Assembly (NCBI GenBank): GCA_947630625.1
Contig: CANRIL010000003.1
Span: 52,475 to 116,474 of the forward strand
DNA length: 64,000 nt
Direction of reading: 5' to 3'
Source of the DNA: an uncultured Clostridia bacterium
Lineage (GTDB): Bacteria; Bacillota; Clostridia; Oscillospirales; CAG-272
Both the position numbers and the translations under genes were made by a program. The first letter of the stretch is position 1; the number at the start of each line of letters is the position of its first letter. Of this stretch, positions 1 through 8,403 are shown one piece after another. The notes beneath the pieces were generated by a model that made no database searches, was not told the DNA's origin, and was given only the letters and a program-made list of their open reading frames with translations.

Positions 1-317
1 ATTATCATTCGCTCGGCGTCGGCTGCGTCTGCGCCGGGAAGATGGAGGGCAGCATCGAGCGTGCCCGCGCGCGCGAACGCGAATTCAAGAACCGCGAGGT
101 GCGGCTGAAAAATTTCCTCGCCCGCAAATGGCGCGTCTCGAAAAACCACAACGAGTATATCAAGGTGAAGGGTCACATCATCGTCCTCTGCCGCGACGCC
201 GCGCGGGGAACTTATAAATATTCCTTCGACAGCGTATTTTCCCGCGAAATTTTCCCCGACAGAAGATCCGCCGTCATCGCCGTCTTCGCCCGCCTCTCCG
301 AAGCGGAAAACAAATAA
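1..317 (+). CDS. Unknown protein, C-terminal part (cut by window edge)
   Basis: The reading frame is open from the window edge (first full codon at 3) and stops at 317, so the true start lies outside. The visible part begins YHSLGVGCVCAGKMEG, with two cysteines spaced CxC, followed by a strongly basic stretch (ERARAREREFKNRE, then FLARKWRVS) and a beta-rich tail. Short proteins with a GCVCAxKM start and a KW-x-S core recur as uncharacterised families in Bacillota; this is recalled and not searched. The Met at 42 is internal to the motif, so it is probably not the start. A terminator follows 44 bases downstream. Function unknown. Confidence 0.6.
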   Translation, partial: YHSLGVGCVCAGKMEGSIERARAREREFKNREVRLKNFLARKWRVSKNHNEYIKVKGHIIVLCRDAARGTYKYSFDSVFSREIFPDRRSAVIAVFARLSEAENK

Positions 318-360
318 GCCGCCGGAAATAAACGCGGCGCGCCGGAATGCACAAAAACAA

Positions 361-400
361 AATCCCGGAGACAACGCATGCCGTTCCCCCGGGATTTTTT
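361..400 (+). terminator. Rho-independent terminator after the first gene
   Basis: The arms AATCCCGG (361-368) and CCGGGATT (389-396) form a stem that is followed directly by a run of T (395-400). It ends the transcript of the partial gene upstream. Confidence 0.7.
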
Positions 401-500
401 GCGTCCCCGACATCTCGCCCCTCTCTTTCCTACCGCCGCGCGTCCATCCCGCCACGCCTCCATCCCGCCGCCCTTTCCACTCCCCCTCAAAAAATCCCTC

Positions 501-529
501 TTGACACGCGGACGAAAATAGTATATAAT
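501..529 (+). promoter_or_regulatory. Promoter of the marR-citrate synthase unit
   Basis: TTGACA (501-506), 17-base spacer, TATAAT (524-529): a perfect sigma-A-type promoter. Transcription should begin near 536, inside the inverted repeat at 535-550. Confidence 0.85.
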
Positions 530-534
530 TGAAC

Positions 535-550
535 TGTTCATTTTTGAACA
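535..550. promoter_or_regulatory. Perfect inverted repeat, probable MarR operator
   Basis: TGTTCA-TTTT-TGAACA is a perfect 6+6 dyad lying over the expected transcription start of the marR gene. MarR proteins usually bind such dyads at their own promoters, so autorepression is the simplest reading. This is inference from position and symmetry. Confidence 0.65.
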
Positions 551-579
551 TTATTGTCACATCAATTTGAGGAAGACAA

Positions 580-1026
580 ATGAACGACATACTTGAAAGC
601 ATGTTTTATGCGCGGGAGCTGTATTCGCGGCTGCTCGCGCCGATCGCCGAAAAATACGCGCTGTCCCCGGCGGAGCTCGCGATATTGATGTTTTTGCACG
701 ATACCTCCCCCGGCTCCCCGGCGCGCGACACCGCCGCCGACATCGTCCGCGAGCGGCACATGACAAAATCCGCCGTCTCGATGGCAGTCCGTTCGCTCTC
801 ACTGCGCGGGCTTTTGTCCGGCAGCTTCACGGACGGCAACCGCCGCTCCGTTCACCTGTGCATCTCCCCCGAAGCCGCGGCGATCGCCGAGGACGGACTT
901 TCGGCGCAGAGAGAATTTGTCGCGGAGGTGACGCGAGGATTCTCCGACGAAGAGCGGCTCCGGCTGCGCGACCTTCACCGGCGGATGATCGAAAACATGC
1001 GCTCGCAAAGTCAGCGGGAGGTCTGA
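580..1026 (+). CDS. MarR family transcriptional regulator
   Basis: A 148-residue protein of normal MarR length. The winged-helix core is visible at about residues 30-100: the helix around LSPAELAILMFLHD, a recognition-helix region HMTKSAVSMAVRSLSLRGLL, and a wing with SFTDGNRRSVHLCISPEA. A long C-terminal helix for dimer formation follows. A GAGGA Shine-Dalgarno precedes the ATG. It sits behind a strong promoter with a perfect dyad over the start site and is followed after 28 bases by citrate synthase, so it probably controls itself and that gene. The ligand is unknown. Confidence 0.88.
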   Translation: MNDILESMFYARELYSRLLAPIAEKYALSPAELAILMFLHDTSPGSPARDTAADIVRERHMTKSAVSMAVRSLSLRGLLSGSFTDGNRRSVHLCISPEAAAIAEDGLSAQREFVAEVTRGFSDEERLRLRDLHRRMIENMRSQSQREV

Positions 1027-1054
1027 CCCGCCCATCAAAGAAAGGAAACTTATC

Positions 1055-2380
1055 ATGGAAATGAACAAACTGAGCGAATACGCACGCCGCGCGGAGGAGG
1101 TCTGCCTCGAAAACGACTACATTGACCCCGCTCTCTTTGACAAGCTCGGCGTCAAGCGCGGTCTGCGCGACAAAAACGGCGACGGCGTTCTCGCCGGGCT
1201 TACAGGCATTTCCAAAATAACGGCGTTTGAGGTGCGGGACGGCGTCAAAACGCCGTGCGAAGGGCAGCTCTTTTACCGCGGCTACAAAATAAACGACCTG
1301 CTCGCCGGGCTTGGCGAAAATCTCGGATTTGAGCGGATCGCGTATCTGCTTCTCTTCGGCAAAATGCCGACCGAAAATGAGGAATCCGAATTCCGCGAGC
1401 TGCTTGGCGAATGCCGCACGCTGCCGACTAATTTCGCGCGCGACGTTATAATGAAAGCGCCGAGCGGCGACATAATGAATTCGATGACGCGCAGCATCCT
1501 GACGCTCGGCGCCTACGACGAGAGCGCCGCCGACACGAGCGTTTCCGCCTCGCTGGCGCAGTGCATACGGCTCATCGCCGAATTCCCGCTGCTCGCCGTC
1601 TACGCATACCACGCCCACAACTACTACGACAACCTTGACAGCATGTTCATCCACCGCCCCGACCCCGCCCTCTCGACGGCGGAGAATTTTCTCACCATGC
1701 TCCGCCCCGACAAATCATACACGCCGACCGAGGCCAAAGTGCTCGACACGGCGCTCATACTTCACATGGAACACGGCGGCGGCAACAATTCGAGCTTCAC
1801 AACGCGCGTCATAACCTCGTCCGGCTCCGATACATATTCGACGATGGCGGCGGCAATGTGCTCGCTCAAAGGACCCAAACACGGCGGCGCGAACATCAAG
1901 GTCATGGAAATGATGGACGACATCCGCGAAAACGTCCGGGACACGCGCGACCTCGACGAGCTCTCCGACTATCTTTCCAAAATAATAAACAAGGAAACGT
2001 TTGACAAAAAAGGGCTCGTATACGGCATGGGACATGCCGTTTACTCGCTCTCCGACCCGCGCGAGCGCGTCTTCAAGCAGTACATAAACGCGCTTGCCGC
2101 CGAAAAAGACAGGCTCGACGACCTTATGCTTTACGAGGCGGTGGAGGATATCGCGCCGAAGCTCATCGCGAAGTACAGGCGAATTTACAAAGGCGTCAGC
2201 CCGAACGTCGACTTCTATTCCGGCTTCGTCTATGACATGCTCGGCATCCCCCGCCAGCTCTACACGGCGGTGTTCGCCGTCGCGCGTATCGTCGGCTGGA
2301 GCGCGCACCGGATCGAGGAGCTGATCTGCGCCGACAAGATAATCCGCCCCGCGTACCTGAGCGTCATGGCGGAGCGCTGA
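1055..2380 (+). CDS. Citrate synthase (citrate/2-methylcitrate synthase family)
   Basis: A 441-residue enzyme that condenses acetyl-CoA with oxaloacetate in the cytosol. Family landmarks are present: GQLFYRGYKINDL near the N-terminus, the substrate histidine region LHMEHGGGNNSS, KGPKHGGAN, the second histidine segment YGMGHAVYSLSDPRERVF and the catalytic aspartate in SPNVDFYSGF. AAAGGAA lies 7 bases before the ATG at 1055; Met at 1061 is an alternative. In anaerobes this enzyme usually feeds glutamate synthesis rather than a full cycle. A 2-methylcitrate synthase role cannot be excluded, but no prp genes are nearby. It follows the MarR gene and is probably co-transcribed with it. Confidence 0.92.
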   Translation: MEMNKLSEYARRAEEVCLENDYIDPALFDKLGVKRGLRDKNGDGVLAGLTGISKITAFEVRDGVKTPCEGQLFYRGYKINDLLAGLGENLGFERIAYLLLFGKMPTENEESEFRELLGECRTLPTNFARDVIMKAPSGDIMNSMTRSILTLGAYDESAADTSVSASLAQCIRLIAEFPLLAVYAYHAHNYYDNLDSMFIHRPDPALSTAENFLTMLRPDKSYTPTEAKVLDTALILHMEHGGGNNSSFTTRVITSSGSDTYSTMAAAMCSLKGPKHGGANIKVMEMMDDIRENVRDTRDLDELSDYLSKIINKETFDKKGLVYGMGHAVYSLSDPRERVFKQYINALAAEKDRLDDLMLYEAVEDIAPKLIAKYRRIYKGVSPNVDFYSGFVYDMLGIPRQLYTAVFAVARIVGWSAHRIEELICADKIIRPAYLSVMAER

Positions 2381-2433
2381 GCGGCCGCGCGCCGAATAAG
2401 CCCGAAAAAATTAAAAAATTATTTCATCGCCTA

Positions 2434-2462
2434 TTGCAATTCCCGATTCCTTATGATATAAT
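2434..2462 (+). promoter_or_regulatory. Promoter of rpmB
   Basis: TTGCAA (2434-2439), 17-base spacer, TATAAT (2457-2462), about 50 bases before the rpmB start. Confidence 0.75.
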
Positions 2463-2515
2463 ACCCTTGTTCGTGATTTGATGATGATTTATTCATATAC
2501 TTGGAGGTGATCCCT

Positions 2516-2704
2516 ATGGCAAAATGCTGTATCTGCGGTAAGGGCGTGACTTTCGGTCACAACGTTTCTCACTCCGAACGCAAAACGTCGAGAACATGGA
2601 AGCCCAACATCAGAAAAGTTCGCATAGATGATAACGGAACGCATAAAACCGTTAGCATTTGCTCTCGCTGCCTTCGCTCCGGCAAGGTAACGCGCGCCGT
2701 CTGA
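2516..2704 (+). CDS. rpmB: 50S ribosomal protein L28
   Basis: A 62-residue basic protein starting MAKCCICGKGVTFGHNVSHS, typical of bacterial L28. It keeps two CxxC pairs (CCIC near residue 4 and CSRC near the C-terminus), so it is the zinc-binding form. The ATG at 2516 is chosen because GGAGGTGA (2503-2510) ends 5 bases before it; an in-frame TTG at 2501 lies inside that site and is rejected. The gene is a single transcription unit with its own promoter and a strong terminator. Confidence 0.97.
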   Translation: MAKCCICGKGVTFGHNVSHSERKTSRTWKPNIRKVRIDDNGTHKTVSICSRCLRSGKVTRAV

Positions 2705-2720
2705 TCGTTTGAACGCGGAA

Positions 2721-2756
2721 GGGCAGACTTTTTATCAAAAGTCTGCCCGTTTTTAT
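2721..2756 (+). terminator. Rho-independent terminator after rpmB
   Basis: GGGCAGACTTTT (2721-2732) pairs perfectly with AAAAGTCTGCCC (2737-2748) and is followed by GTTTTTATT. Confidence 0.92.
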
Positions 2757-2771
2757 TGCTGTTTTAAATTT

Positions 2772-3509
2772 ATGAGCATCCTGCTCCTTTCACACAATAC
2801 GCCGGAAAAGGTCGTCCTCGCCGCGGAAGCGCGCGGATTTCGGACTGTCGTCATGCCGCCCGTCCCGTCCCTTCCGTCGCCCGTCGCCTCGCATCCGGAC
2901 ATGCTTTTGTTCTGCCGCTGGAATACTCTCTTCGTCCGCGCCGCGCACATGGAGCGCGCCGATTTTTCGCGCGCTGTCGAAGAAATAATCTCGGCGGAGC
3001 CCTCCCTGTCGCTTTCGCTGACCTCCGACGATGCCGGGGCGCGGTATCCCGGAGATATCGCCTTCAACTGCACCGTGATCGGCGGCGCGCTCGTCGGCCT
3101 CGCCGACCATATCTCGCCCGCCGTCAGGCGCGCCGCGTCGGCGAATCTGATGCCGGTCGTAAACGTCGCGCAGGGCTACGCCAAATGCTCGACCGCGCAT
3201 CTCGGAGACGGCGCGCGCGCGCCGATAATCTCCGCCGACGAAACTATACTCCGCGCCGCCCGCGAACGCGGCGTCCCCGCGTATAAGATCATGCCCGGCG
3301 GCGTCTCCCTACCCGGCTACGACACCGGATTTTTCGGCGGCGCGTCCTTTTTCGCCGACGGCACGCTCTATACGCTCGGCGACGTTGATCAACACCCGTC
3401 CGCCGAAACGATAAAGGACGCCGCGCTCACGCACGGCGTCCGGGTCCATTCTCTATCCGATCAGCCGCTCTTTGACTCCGGCTGCCTTTATATCGGGAAG
3501 GAGGTATAA
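2772..3509 (+). CDS. DUF6873-like protein of unknown function
   Basis: A 245-residue cytosolic protein without membrane segments. The segments NVAQGYAKCSTAHLGD, GYDTGFFGGASF, GDVDQHP and SLSDQPLFDSG resemble an uncharacterised clostridial family (recalled as DUF6873, thought to share the guanidino-group-modifying enzyme fold). No database search supports this here. The ATG at 2772 is used because the rpmB terminator lies between it and the only earlier in-frame start; no clear Shine-Dalgarno precedes it, which is odd. A DUF1294 gene follows 3 bases later, so the two are probably one unit. Function unknown. Confidence 0.7.
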   Translation: MSILLLSHNTPEKVVLAAEARGFRTVVMPPVPSLPSPVASHPDMLLFCRWNTLFVRAAHMERADFSRAVEEIISAEPSLSLSLTSDDAGARYPGDIAFNCTVIGGALVGLADHISPAVRRAASANLMPVVNVAQGYAKCSTAHLGDGARAPIISADETILRAARERGVPAYKIMPGGVSLPGYDTGFFGGASFFADGTLYTLGDVDQHPSAETIKDAALTHGVRVHSLSDQPLFDSGCLYIGKEV

Positions 3510-3512
3510 ATT

Positions 3513-3806
3513 TTGGACATATCCGCAATTCTTGAAGCGCTGCGAATCCCGCTCGCGTGCTGGTTCGCGCTCGCCTCCGCCGCCGCGGTCGTTTTGACCG
3601 TGTACGACAAATCGGCGTCGTGGAAGCGCGGGCGCAGAATCCCCGAACGCGTGCTGCTGCTCGTCGCATTTCTCGGCGGGGCTTTGGCGATGTACGTCAC
3701 GATGCAGCTCATCCGCCATAAGACGAAGCACACAAACTTCATGATCCCACTGCCGCTGTTTATCCTGCTCCACCTCTTCGTCGCGTGGGCGGTCTATATT
3801 ATGTGA
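3513..3806 (+). CDS. DUF1294 family membrane protein
   Basis: 97 residues with membrane segments near residues 8-28, 47-66 and 75-95. The hallmark run YDK...RIPE...GGA and then RHKTKHTNF identifies DUF1294, a small integral membrane family of unknown function. The start is TTG at 3513: AAGGAGGT (3498-3505) ends 7 bases before it and there is no ATG nearby. The stop codon of the preceding gene overlaps this ribosome site, indicating translational coupling. Confidence 0.87.
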   Translation: MDISAILEALRIPLACWFALASAAAVVLTVYDKSASWKRGRRIPERVLLLVAFLGGALAMYVTMQLIRHKTKHTNFMIPLPLFILLHLFVAWAVYIM

Positions 3807-3809
3807 GCG

Positions 3810-4442
3810 TCAGAGCCGCACAAACGCGAGGATCGAATATACTGTCCCCGCCGCGCCGAGCGCAAACATGATGACAGATACGACACGCGCCGCCGTGACC
3901 CATATGAACGTCGGCTCTGCGCCGACGCCGTAGGCGTTCCGCATCACCAACGTATCGAGGCTCCAGATCGCTTTCGGAAAGAGGAAGATCAGCATCGGAA
4001 TAATGAGGAGAACGAGCGAGATGAGCGCTACCATCGAGATCTCTTCAAGCTCGTATATCTTTTCGGGATATTCTAACAAAACGGAATGCTCCGTGCTTCC
4101 GTCCGCGAATACGAGGTCGCCGCTCCCGTCCGTGACGACGCCGAGCGCACCCATCCGGTCCTCCATCTCGCGCCTGACGCTGCCCACCCGCGACGACGTG
4201 ATGCACAAAAGAATCACGAGCGCCGCAATTGATGCCGCCGAGACGAATCCAAAGATTCTGAGGATCAGCGGCGTGTAAAACAGCTCCGTCCGCTCGCCCG
4301 CCCTGTCGATTTTGTCAAGCGTCGCTTCGTTTATCGCCGCCTCCTCATCGGAGGACACCGGCGCGCCGAGGCGCGCGCCGCAATCTATGCAGACGGTGCG
4401 CGAATCACTCTGCACCGCCCCGCAGCTTGAACATCTCTTCAT
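3810..4442 (-). CDS. Zinc-ribbon membrane protein, unknown function
   Basis: 210 residues. The N-terminus is a zinc ribbon (CSSCG ... CIDCGARLG, residues 4-26), followed by a polar linker and a membrane segment at about residues 60-83. After an extracytoplasmic loop rich in E, G and S there are a second segment at about 138-155 and a third near 185-206. Such single zinc-ribbon membrane proteins are common in Clostridia and have no assigned role. It is convergent with the DUF1294 gene (3 bases apart) and has its own promoter at 4490-4518. Confidence 0.75.
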   Translation of the reverse strand: MKRCSSCGAVQSDSRTVCIDCGARLGAPVSSDEEAAINEATLDKIDRAGERTELFYTPLILRIFGFVSAASIAALVILLCITSSRVGSVRREMEDRMGALGVVTDGSGDLVFADGSTEHSVLLEYPEKIYELEEISMVALISLVLLIIPMLIFLFPKAIWSLDTLVMRNAYGVGAEPTFIWVTAARVVSVIMFALGAAGTVYSILAFVRL

Positions 4443-4489
4443 TTCAGCCGACTCCTTCCCGCAATATCATGACTTTATCATGTATCTAT

Positions 4490-4518
4490 ATTATATCATC
4501 ATATGACGTGATTGTCAA
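4490..4518 (-). promoter_or_regulatory. Promoter of the zinc-ribbon membrane protein gene
   Basis: On the minus strand TTGACA (4518-4513), 17-base spacer, TATAAT (4495-4490). Confidence 0.8.
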
Positions 4519-4530
4519 CTCTTTTTATGA

Positions 4531-4578
4531 AAAAAATTTGCCCGCATCGGAGCGGCTTTCCCTGCCCCCGACGCGGGC
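4531..4578 (-). terminator. Terminator downstream of the C39 peptidase gene
   Basis: The arms CCGACGCGGGC (4568-4578) and GCCCGCATCGG (4540-4550) form an 11-base stem on the minus strand with one G-U pair, followed by AAATTTTTTT. It lies beyond the extra copy of the gene's 3' end, so both copies would be in the transcript. Confidence 0.75.
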
Positions 4579-4832
4579 GTTTATTTTATTATCTTTCTCC
4601 GATGTTTCCGTCCGGCAGTACCACGACCGCCTGCATATTGAGCGAATTATACGCGAGAACGGACTCGTCGATCGAACAGCGCACGTCCCGAACGGCAAGG
4701 CTTTCCCTGCCTCCGATGCGGGCGCTTATTTTTATCTTCCGCCGATATTGCCGTCCGGCAGTACCACGACCGCCTGCATATTGAGCGAATTATACGCGAG
4801 AACGGACTCGTCGATCGAATAGCGCACGATCC
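4554..4832 (-). repeat. Tandem duplication of the C39 peptidase gene 3' end
   Basis: 4554-4690 and 4700-4832 are near-identical direct copies about 145 bases apart. The right copy holds the real last codons, stop codon and 3' flank of the peptidase gene; the left copy repeats about 30 codons plus stop. The copied peptide differs from the real one at only two positions (RCSIDESV against RYSIDESV; NIGER against NIGGR), so the duplication looks recent. Confidence 0.9.
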
Positions 4833-6066
4833 CGTTTGAGCCGTAGGGGTCGGCGAAAATGTAGCCGTCGCTGTCGTAGCCGCAGAACACCATGCAGTGC
4901 TCGTTTGCGGGATACATGAAGCTTTCGCTCCCGTCCGTCGACTGCCAGAGGATTATTTTGTCGATCTCCTTCATCCCGACGGTCGCCCACACCGCGACAG
5001 GTATGCCGCGGTCGATATATTCCTTCTTAAGCTGTTCAAGCGACATTCCGGAGACGTTTTTGGCGTGATATTCCTCGTCCGCGAGGAATTTGTTCAGCGC
5101 GCGGACGATAACGGGCGCAAAGCACCCGTAACCCGCGTTCTCGGAGCGCGGGTCGCCCGCGTAAACGAGCTTCGGATTCGGTCCGTACCTGCACCCCCAC
5201 TTGATCGAAACGGGCTCGCACTCAAGATAGTCGTCGACGAACTCCTCCGGCGCAATGTCAAATCCGAAATAGCGCAAAAGCATCGTCGCCGAGACGGATT
5301 CACACCCGTTCGGCAGAATTCCCTCCTGCGAAATATACGGCACGCCGAGCAGCGCGTTTTTCTTTTTCGCCGTCGACTCAAACGTAAGCTCGTGCCGACA
5401 CAGAAGGTCGTGTTTGAACGCCCCCTCCACAAGCCTGTCCGACGCGGGGCAGACGCCGTATGAAGTGTATGTGCTGCGCGCGTAATCGAAGAACGATTCG
5501 AGCCGCGCGACAATATTTTCAAGGTCGAACGTCTCACTATATTCCTTTCGGGAATAGCCGTCCGGCGCTTCATAATCGCCGATATCGACATACTCAGCGC
5601 TCTCATATTCCATTGCGACGCCGTTTGCAGGCTCGCCCCAGACCTCGACCGTGCCGTCGTCCCTGTAATAGTCATAGACAACGTAAAACCACCGCATCAT
5701 GTCTTTCGCGAACTGATCCCGCGCCGTCATGTCAACCGAAACGACGCCGTCCTCGTGAAAGGTCAGATACTTCATCGGCACCTTGAAGTCGTCAAGCTCG
5801 CCGACGGCACGGAAAAGCTGATCGACCGCGTATATCACGGGGTCGATTTGCGCGTCCGCGCCATCGTTGTCGTAATTGCCGTTCGGATTGAGGATATAGT
5901 TATTGTCGACGAGGATGCTCTTTATGAAAAGATTGTTGCGGTTCAGCTTGGCGATCACAAAAAGCGACGATGCAAGCGCGGCAAGCAGACCGCATAATAT
6001 TGTCACTATGACCGCGATAAGTATCGCGCGCCGTCTTTTAGTCCTGTCCCTGTTCTTATCAAACAT
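4732..6066 (-). CDS. Membrane-anchored C39-like (papain-fold) peptidase
   Basis: 444 residues. A short basic N-terminus (DRTKRRRA) leads into one membrane segment at about residues 13-36, so the rest is predicted outside the cell. Residues 60-230 form an uncharacterised region. From about 240 on there is a Peptidase_C39_2-type domain: VPYISQ, the catalytic Cys in LPNGCESVSATM, the catalytic His in NEHCMVFCGYD and the Asp in FADPYGSN. Such proteins are thought to be surface cysteine peptidases; the substrate is unknown. AAGGAA precedes the ATG. Its last codons are duplicated downstream. Transcription may continue from araA, as no separate promoter is evident. Confidence 0.83.
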   Translation of the reverse strand: MFDKNRDRTKRRRAILIAVIVTILCGLLAALASSLFVIAKLNRNNLFIKSILVDNNYILNPNGNYDNDGADAQIDPVIYAVDQLFRAVGELDDFKVPMKYLTFHEDGVVSVDMTARDQFAKDMMRWFYVVYDYYRDDGTVEVWGEPANGVAMEYESAEYVDIGDYEAPDGYSRKEYSETFDLENIVARLESFFDYARSTYTSYGVCPASDRLVEGAFKHDLLCRHELTFESTAKKKNALLGVPYISQEGILPNGCESVSATMLLRYFGFDIAPEEFVDDYLECEPVSIKWGCRYGPNPKLVYAGDPRSENAGYGCFAPVIVRALNKFLADEEYHAKNVSGMSLEQLKKEYIDRGIPVAVWATVGMKEIDKIILWQSTDGSESFMYPANEHCMVFCGYDSDGYIFADPYGSNGIVRYSIDESVLAYNSLNMQAVVVLPDGNIGGR

Positions 6067-6097
6067 TTCCTTATATTAAAAATCCGCAGCAGATATT

Positions 6098-6137
6098 GAA
6101 GGGGCGCCCCTTTTTTAAAGACGCCCCTTCTTTTATT
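6098..6137. terminator. Hairpin between araA and the C39 peptidase gene
   Basis: GAAGGGGCG (6098-6106) pairs with CGCCCCTTC (6122-6130). The T-run (6131-6137) follows on the plus strand; on the minus strand, where the flanking genes lie, the T-run is poor. It may weaken read-through from araA. Confidence 0.5.
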
Positions 6138-6145
6138 CACTTAGC

Positions 6146-7642
6146 TTATCTATAGTAAACTTCGCCGAGCATGAGGTCGCGCTTGAGCGAATCGACCGTA
6201 GCGCCCTCGCCGATCACGACGCTTTCGATCCCGAAATAGTCGCAGAGATCGACAACGTTTTCACGCGTGAGGTCATACGTGAACGCGGTGTGGTGAGCGC
6301 CGCCGCACATGAGCCAGCCTTCCGTGCCCGTCTGGAAATCGGGCAGCGTGCGCCAGAGCGCGCTTGCGACAGGCAGGTTCGGCATCGGCTTTTCCTGCGG
6401 GAGGCACTCGACCTCGTTGATTATCATGCGGAAACGCGGTCCCAGATCGACAAGCGAGCATGCGACGCCGCGTCCCGGCTTTGCCGTGAATACGAGGCGG
6501 GCGGGGTCTTCCCTGTCGCCCATCGAGAGCGGGCAGACGCGGATAGCGGGCTTGCCGGACGCGATCGACGGGCAGACCTCAAGCATGTGCGCCTGAAGGA
6601 TCGCCTCATGACCGGGTTCAAGGTGATACGTGTAATCCTCCATGAAGGATGTGCCGCGCGCGTCCTTTTTGCCTGCGGTCATCAGCTTGAAGAGGCGGAC
6701 AACGCCTGCCGTTTTCCAGTCGCCCTCGGCGCCGAAGCCGTAGCCGTCCTGCATCATGCGCTGCATTGCGAGTCCGGGCAGCTGATGGAGTCCCGCGAGC
6801 ATCTGGAAGTTCGTGACGACGGCGTGATAATTGTGCTCCTCAACGAAGCGGCGGAAGCCGAGCTCGATTTTAGCCTGTTCTGCAACGTGAGCGCGGAATT
6901 CGGCGGGGTCCCTGCCGTCCGTGATGAGGTCGTATGTATCGTAGTATTCGTCGGTCAGCGCGTTCGTGTCGGCGTCGGAGACGGCGCGGACGTATTCGTC
7001 AACGTCGGTGATGTTGTAGGCGTCGATCTCCCAACCGAACTTCTGCTCGGCCTCTACCTTGTCGCCTTCGGTGACGGCGACATCGCGCATGTTGTCGCCG
7101 ACGCGGAGAATACGCAGCGAGCGGGATTCAAGCGCGCCGATGGCGGTGCGCATCCAGTCCGCGATCCTCTCCTGCGTCTTCTCGTCAGACCAGTGACCGG
7201 AAACGATCTTTCTCGGCGTCTTCATGCGTGTCAGCATGTGCGAGAATTCGCGGTCGCCGTGCGCCGACTGGTTCTGATTCATGAAGTCCATGTCGATCGT
7301 GTCAAACGGAATGTCGCGGTTGAACTGCGTGTGCAGGTGCAGAAGCGGCTTTCTGTATTCGTTGAAGCCGCGTATCCACATCTTCGCGGGTGAGAACGTG
7401 TGCATCCAGACGATGCAGCCGGCAACGTCGGGAGATGCGTTCGCGGAGGCAAGCGCCTCGCGAATCGAAACGCTGTCGATCAGCGTCGGACGCCACACGA
7501 TCGGATACGGGAACTTGCCCGACGCGTTGAGCGCGTCGACGATCTTGTGCGAATGCTCCGCAACGATGCGCAGGCACTCATCCCCGTAGAGGTCCTGCGA
7601 CCCCGTGAGGAACCAGAATTCGTAATTTCTTGTCTTAAGCAT
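6146..7642 (-). CDS. araA: L-arabinose isomerase
   Basis: 498 residues, the normal length. It converts L-arabinose to L-ribulose in the cytosol and needs Mn2+. The start FWFLTGSQDLYG is diagnostic. The metal and catalytic residues of the family are found in GFGAEGDWKTAG, FMEDYTYHLEPGHE, HMLEVCPS and GGAHHTAF. ACGGAGGT stands before the ATG. No araB or araD lies next to it; the only sugar kinase in the window is the FGGY kinase at 43765-45363. No regulator or clear operator was recognised in the 146 bases upstream. Confidence 0.97.
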   Translation of the reverse strand: MLKTRNYEFWFLTGSQDLYGDECLRIVAEHSHKIVDALNASGKFPYPIVWRPTLIDSVSIREALASANASPDVAGCIVWMHTFSPAKMWIRGFNEYRKPLLHLHTQFNRDIPFDTIDMDFMNQNQSAHGDREFSHMLTRMKTPRKIVSGHWSDEKTQERIADWMRTAIGALESRSLRILRVGDNMRDVAVTEGDKVEAEQKFGWEIDAYNITDVDEYVRAVSDADTNALTDEYYDTYDLITDGRDPAEFRAHVAEQAKIELGFRRFVEEHNYHAVVTNFQMLAGLHQLPGLAMQRMMQDGYGFGAEGDWKTAGVVRLFKLMTAGKKDARGTSFMEDYTYHLEPGHEAILQAHMLEVCPSIASGKPAIRVCPLSMGDREDPARLVFTAKPGRGVACSLVDLGPRFRMIINEVECLPQEKPMPNLPVASALWRTLPDFQTGTEGWLMCGGAHHTAFTYDLTRENVVDLCDYFGIESVVIGEGATVDSLKRDLMLGEVYYR

Positions 7643-7788
7643 ACAAAACCTCCGTTTTATTTTAATATTGCTTTTTGAATTTATAATTTGAATGTCCGTC
7701 TTTTGTATACCGCTCGAAGCCGCGCTTCACGCGAAAGCTCAGCGCCCGATATTGCAGAGCGCCGCATAAATTCGGGAAAATTTACGCC

Positions 7789-8403
7789 TCACTCGAAAAG
7801 CCCCGGATCGATTTTTTTGTCCCTGAAATAATATTCGCGGTCGCGCTCGCCAAGCTCGCGGAGCACGCGGCACGGATTTCCGACCGCAACGACGTTTGCG
7901 GGAATGTCTCGCGTGACGACGCTGCCCGCGCCGATCACCGTGTTGTCCCCGATCGTGACGCCGGGCAGAATTATCGCGCCCGCACCGACCCAGACGTTCG
8001 AACCGATCCTCACCGGCACGTTATACTGGAGCCCCCGACGCCGCAGCGTCGGCTCCGTCGGATGCGCCGCCGTCGCGACCGTGACGTTCGGCCCGAACAT
8101 CACGCAGTCGCCGACGTAAATGTGAGTGTCGTCGACGAGGGTCAGATTGAAATTCGCGTAGACGTGATTCCCGAAATGTACGTGATGACCGCCCCAGTTC
8201 GCGCGCAGCGGCGGCTCGATATAGCAGCCCTCGCCGACCTCGGCGAACATGAAGCGCAGAAGCATTTCGCGCTTATAAGTCTCGCTCGGCCTTGTCGCGT
8301 TGTATTCGTAGAGCCGCTCAAGGCACATCACCTGCTCAGCCATGATGGATGAGTCGGACGGGTCGTAGATCTCCCCCGTGTGGAGCTTGTCGGACTCATT
8401 CAT
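7789..8403 (-). CDS. Sugar O-acetyltransferase (maltose/galactoside acetyltransferase family)
   Basis: 204 residues with a left-handed beta-helix of hexapeptide repeats from about residue 70 to 185 (for example IGSNVWVGAGAIILPGVTIGDNTVIGAGSVV). The catalytic His of the family is in TVATAAHP. It transfers acetyl from acetyl-CoA to a sugar hydroxyl, often as detoxification; the substrate is not predictable. Its ATG overlaps the stop of V-ATPase subunit D in an ATGA (8400-8403), so it is the last, coupled gene of the V-ATPase operon, an unusual partner. Confidence 0.9.
   Translation of the reverse strand: MNESDKLHTGEIYDPSDSSIMAEQVMCLERLYEYNATRPSETYKREMLLRFMFAEVGEGCYIEPPLRANWGGHHVHFGNHVYANFNLTLVDDTHIYVGDCVMFGPNVTVATAAHPTEPTLRRRGLQYNVPVRIGSNVWVGAGAIILPGVTIGDNTVIGAGSVVTRDIPANVVAVGNPCRVLRELGERDREYYFRDKKIDPGLFE

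Noticed and set aside
4427..4822. Plus-strand frames across the duplicated peptidase end
   Set aside because: They are made of the antisense of the duplicated segment; the repeated peptide only reflects the DNA repeat.
6290..7393. 367-codon plus-strand frame opposite araA
   Set aside because: Antisense shadow of a full-length arabinose isomerase.
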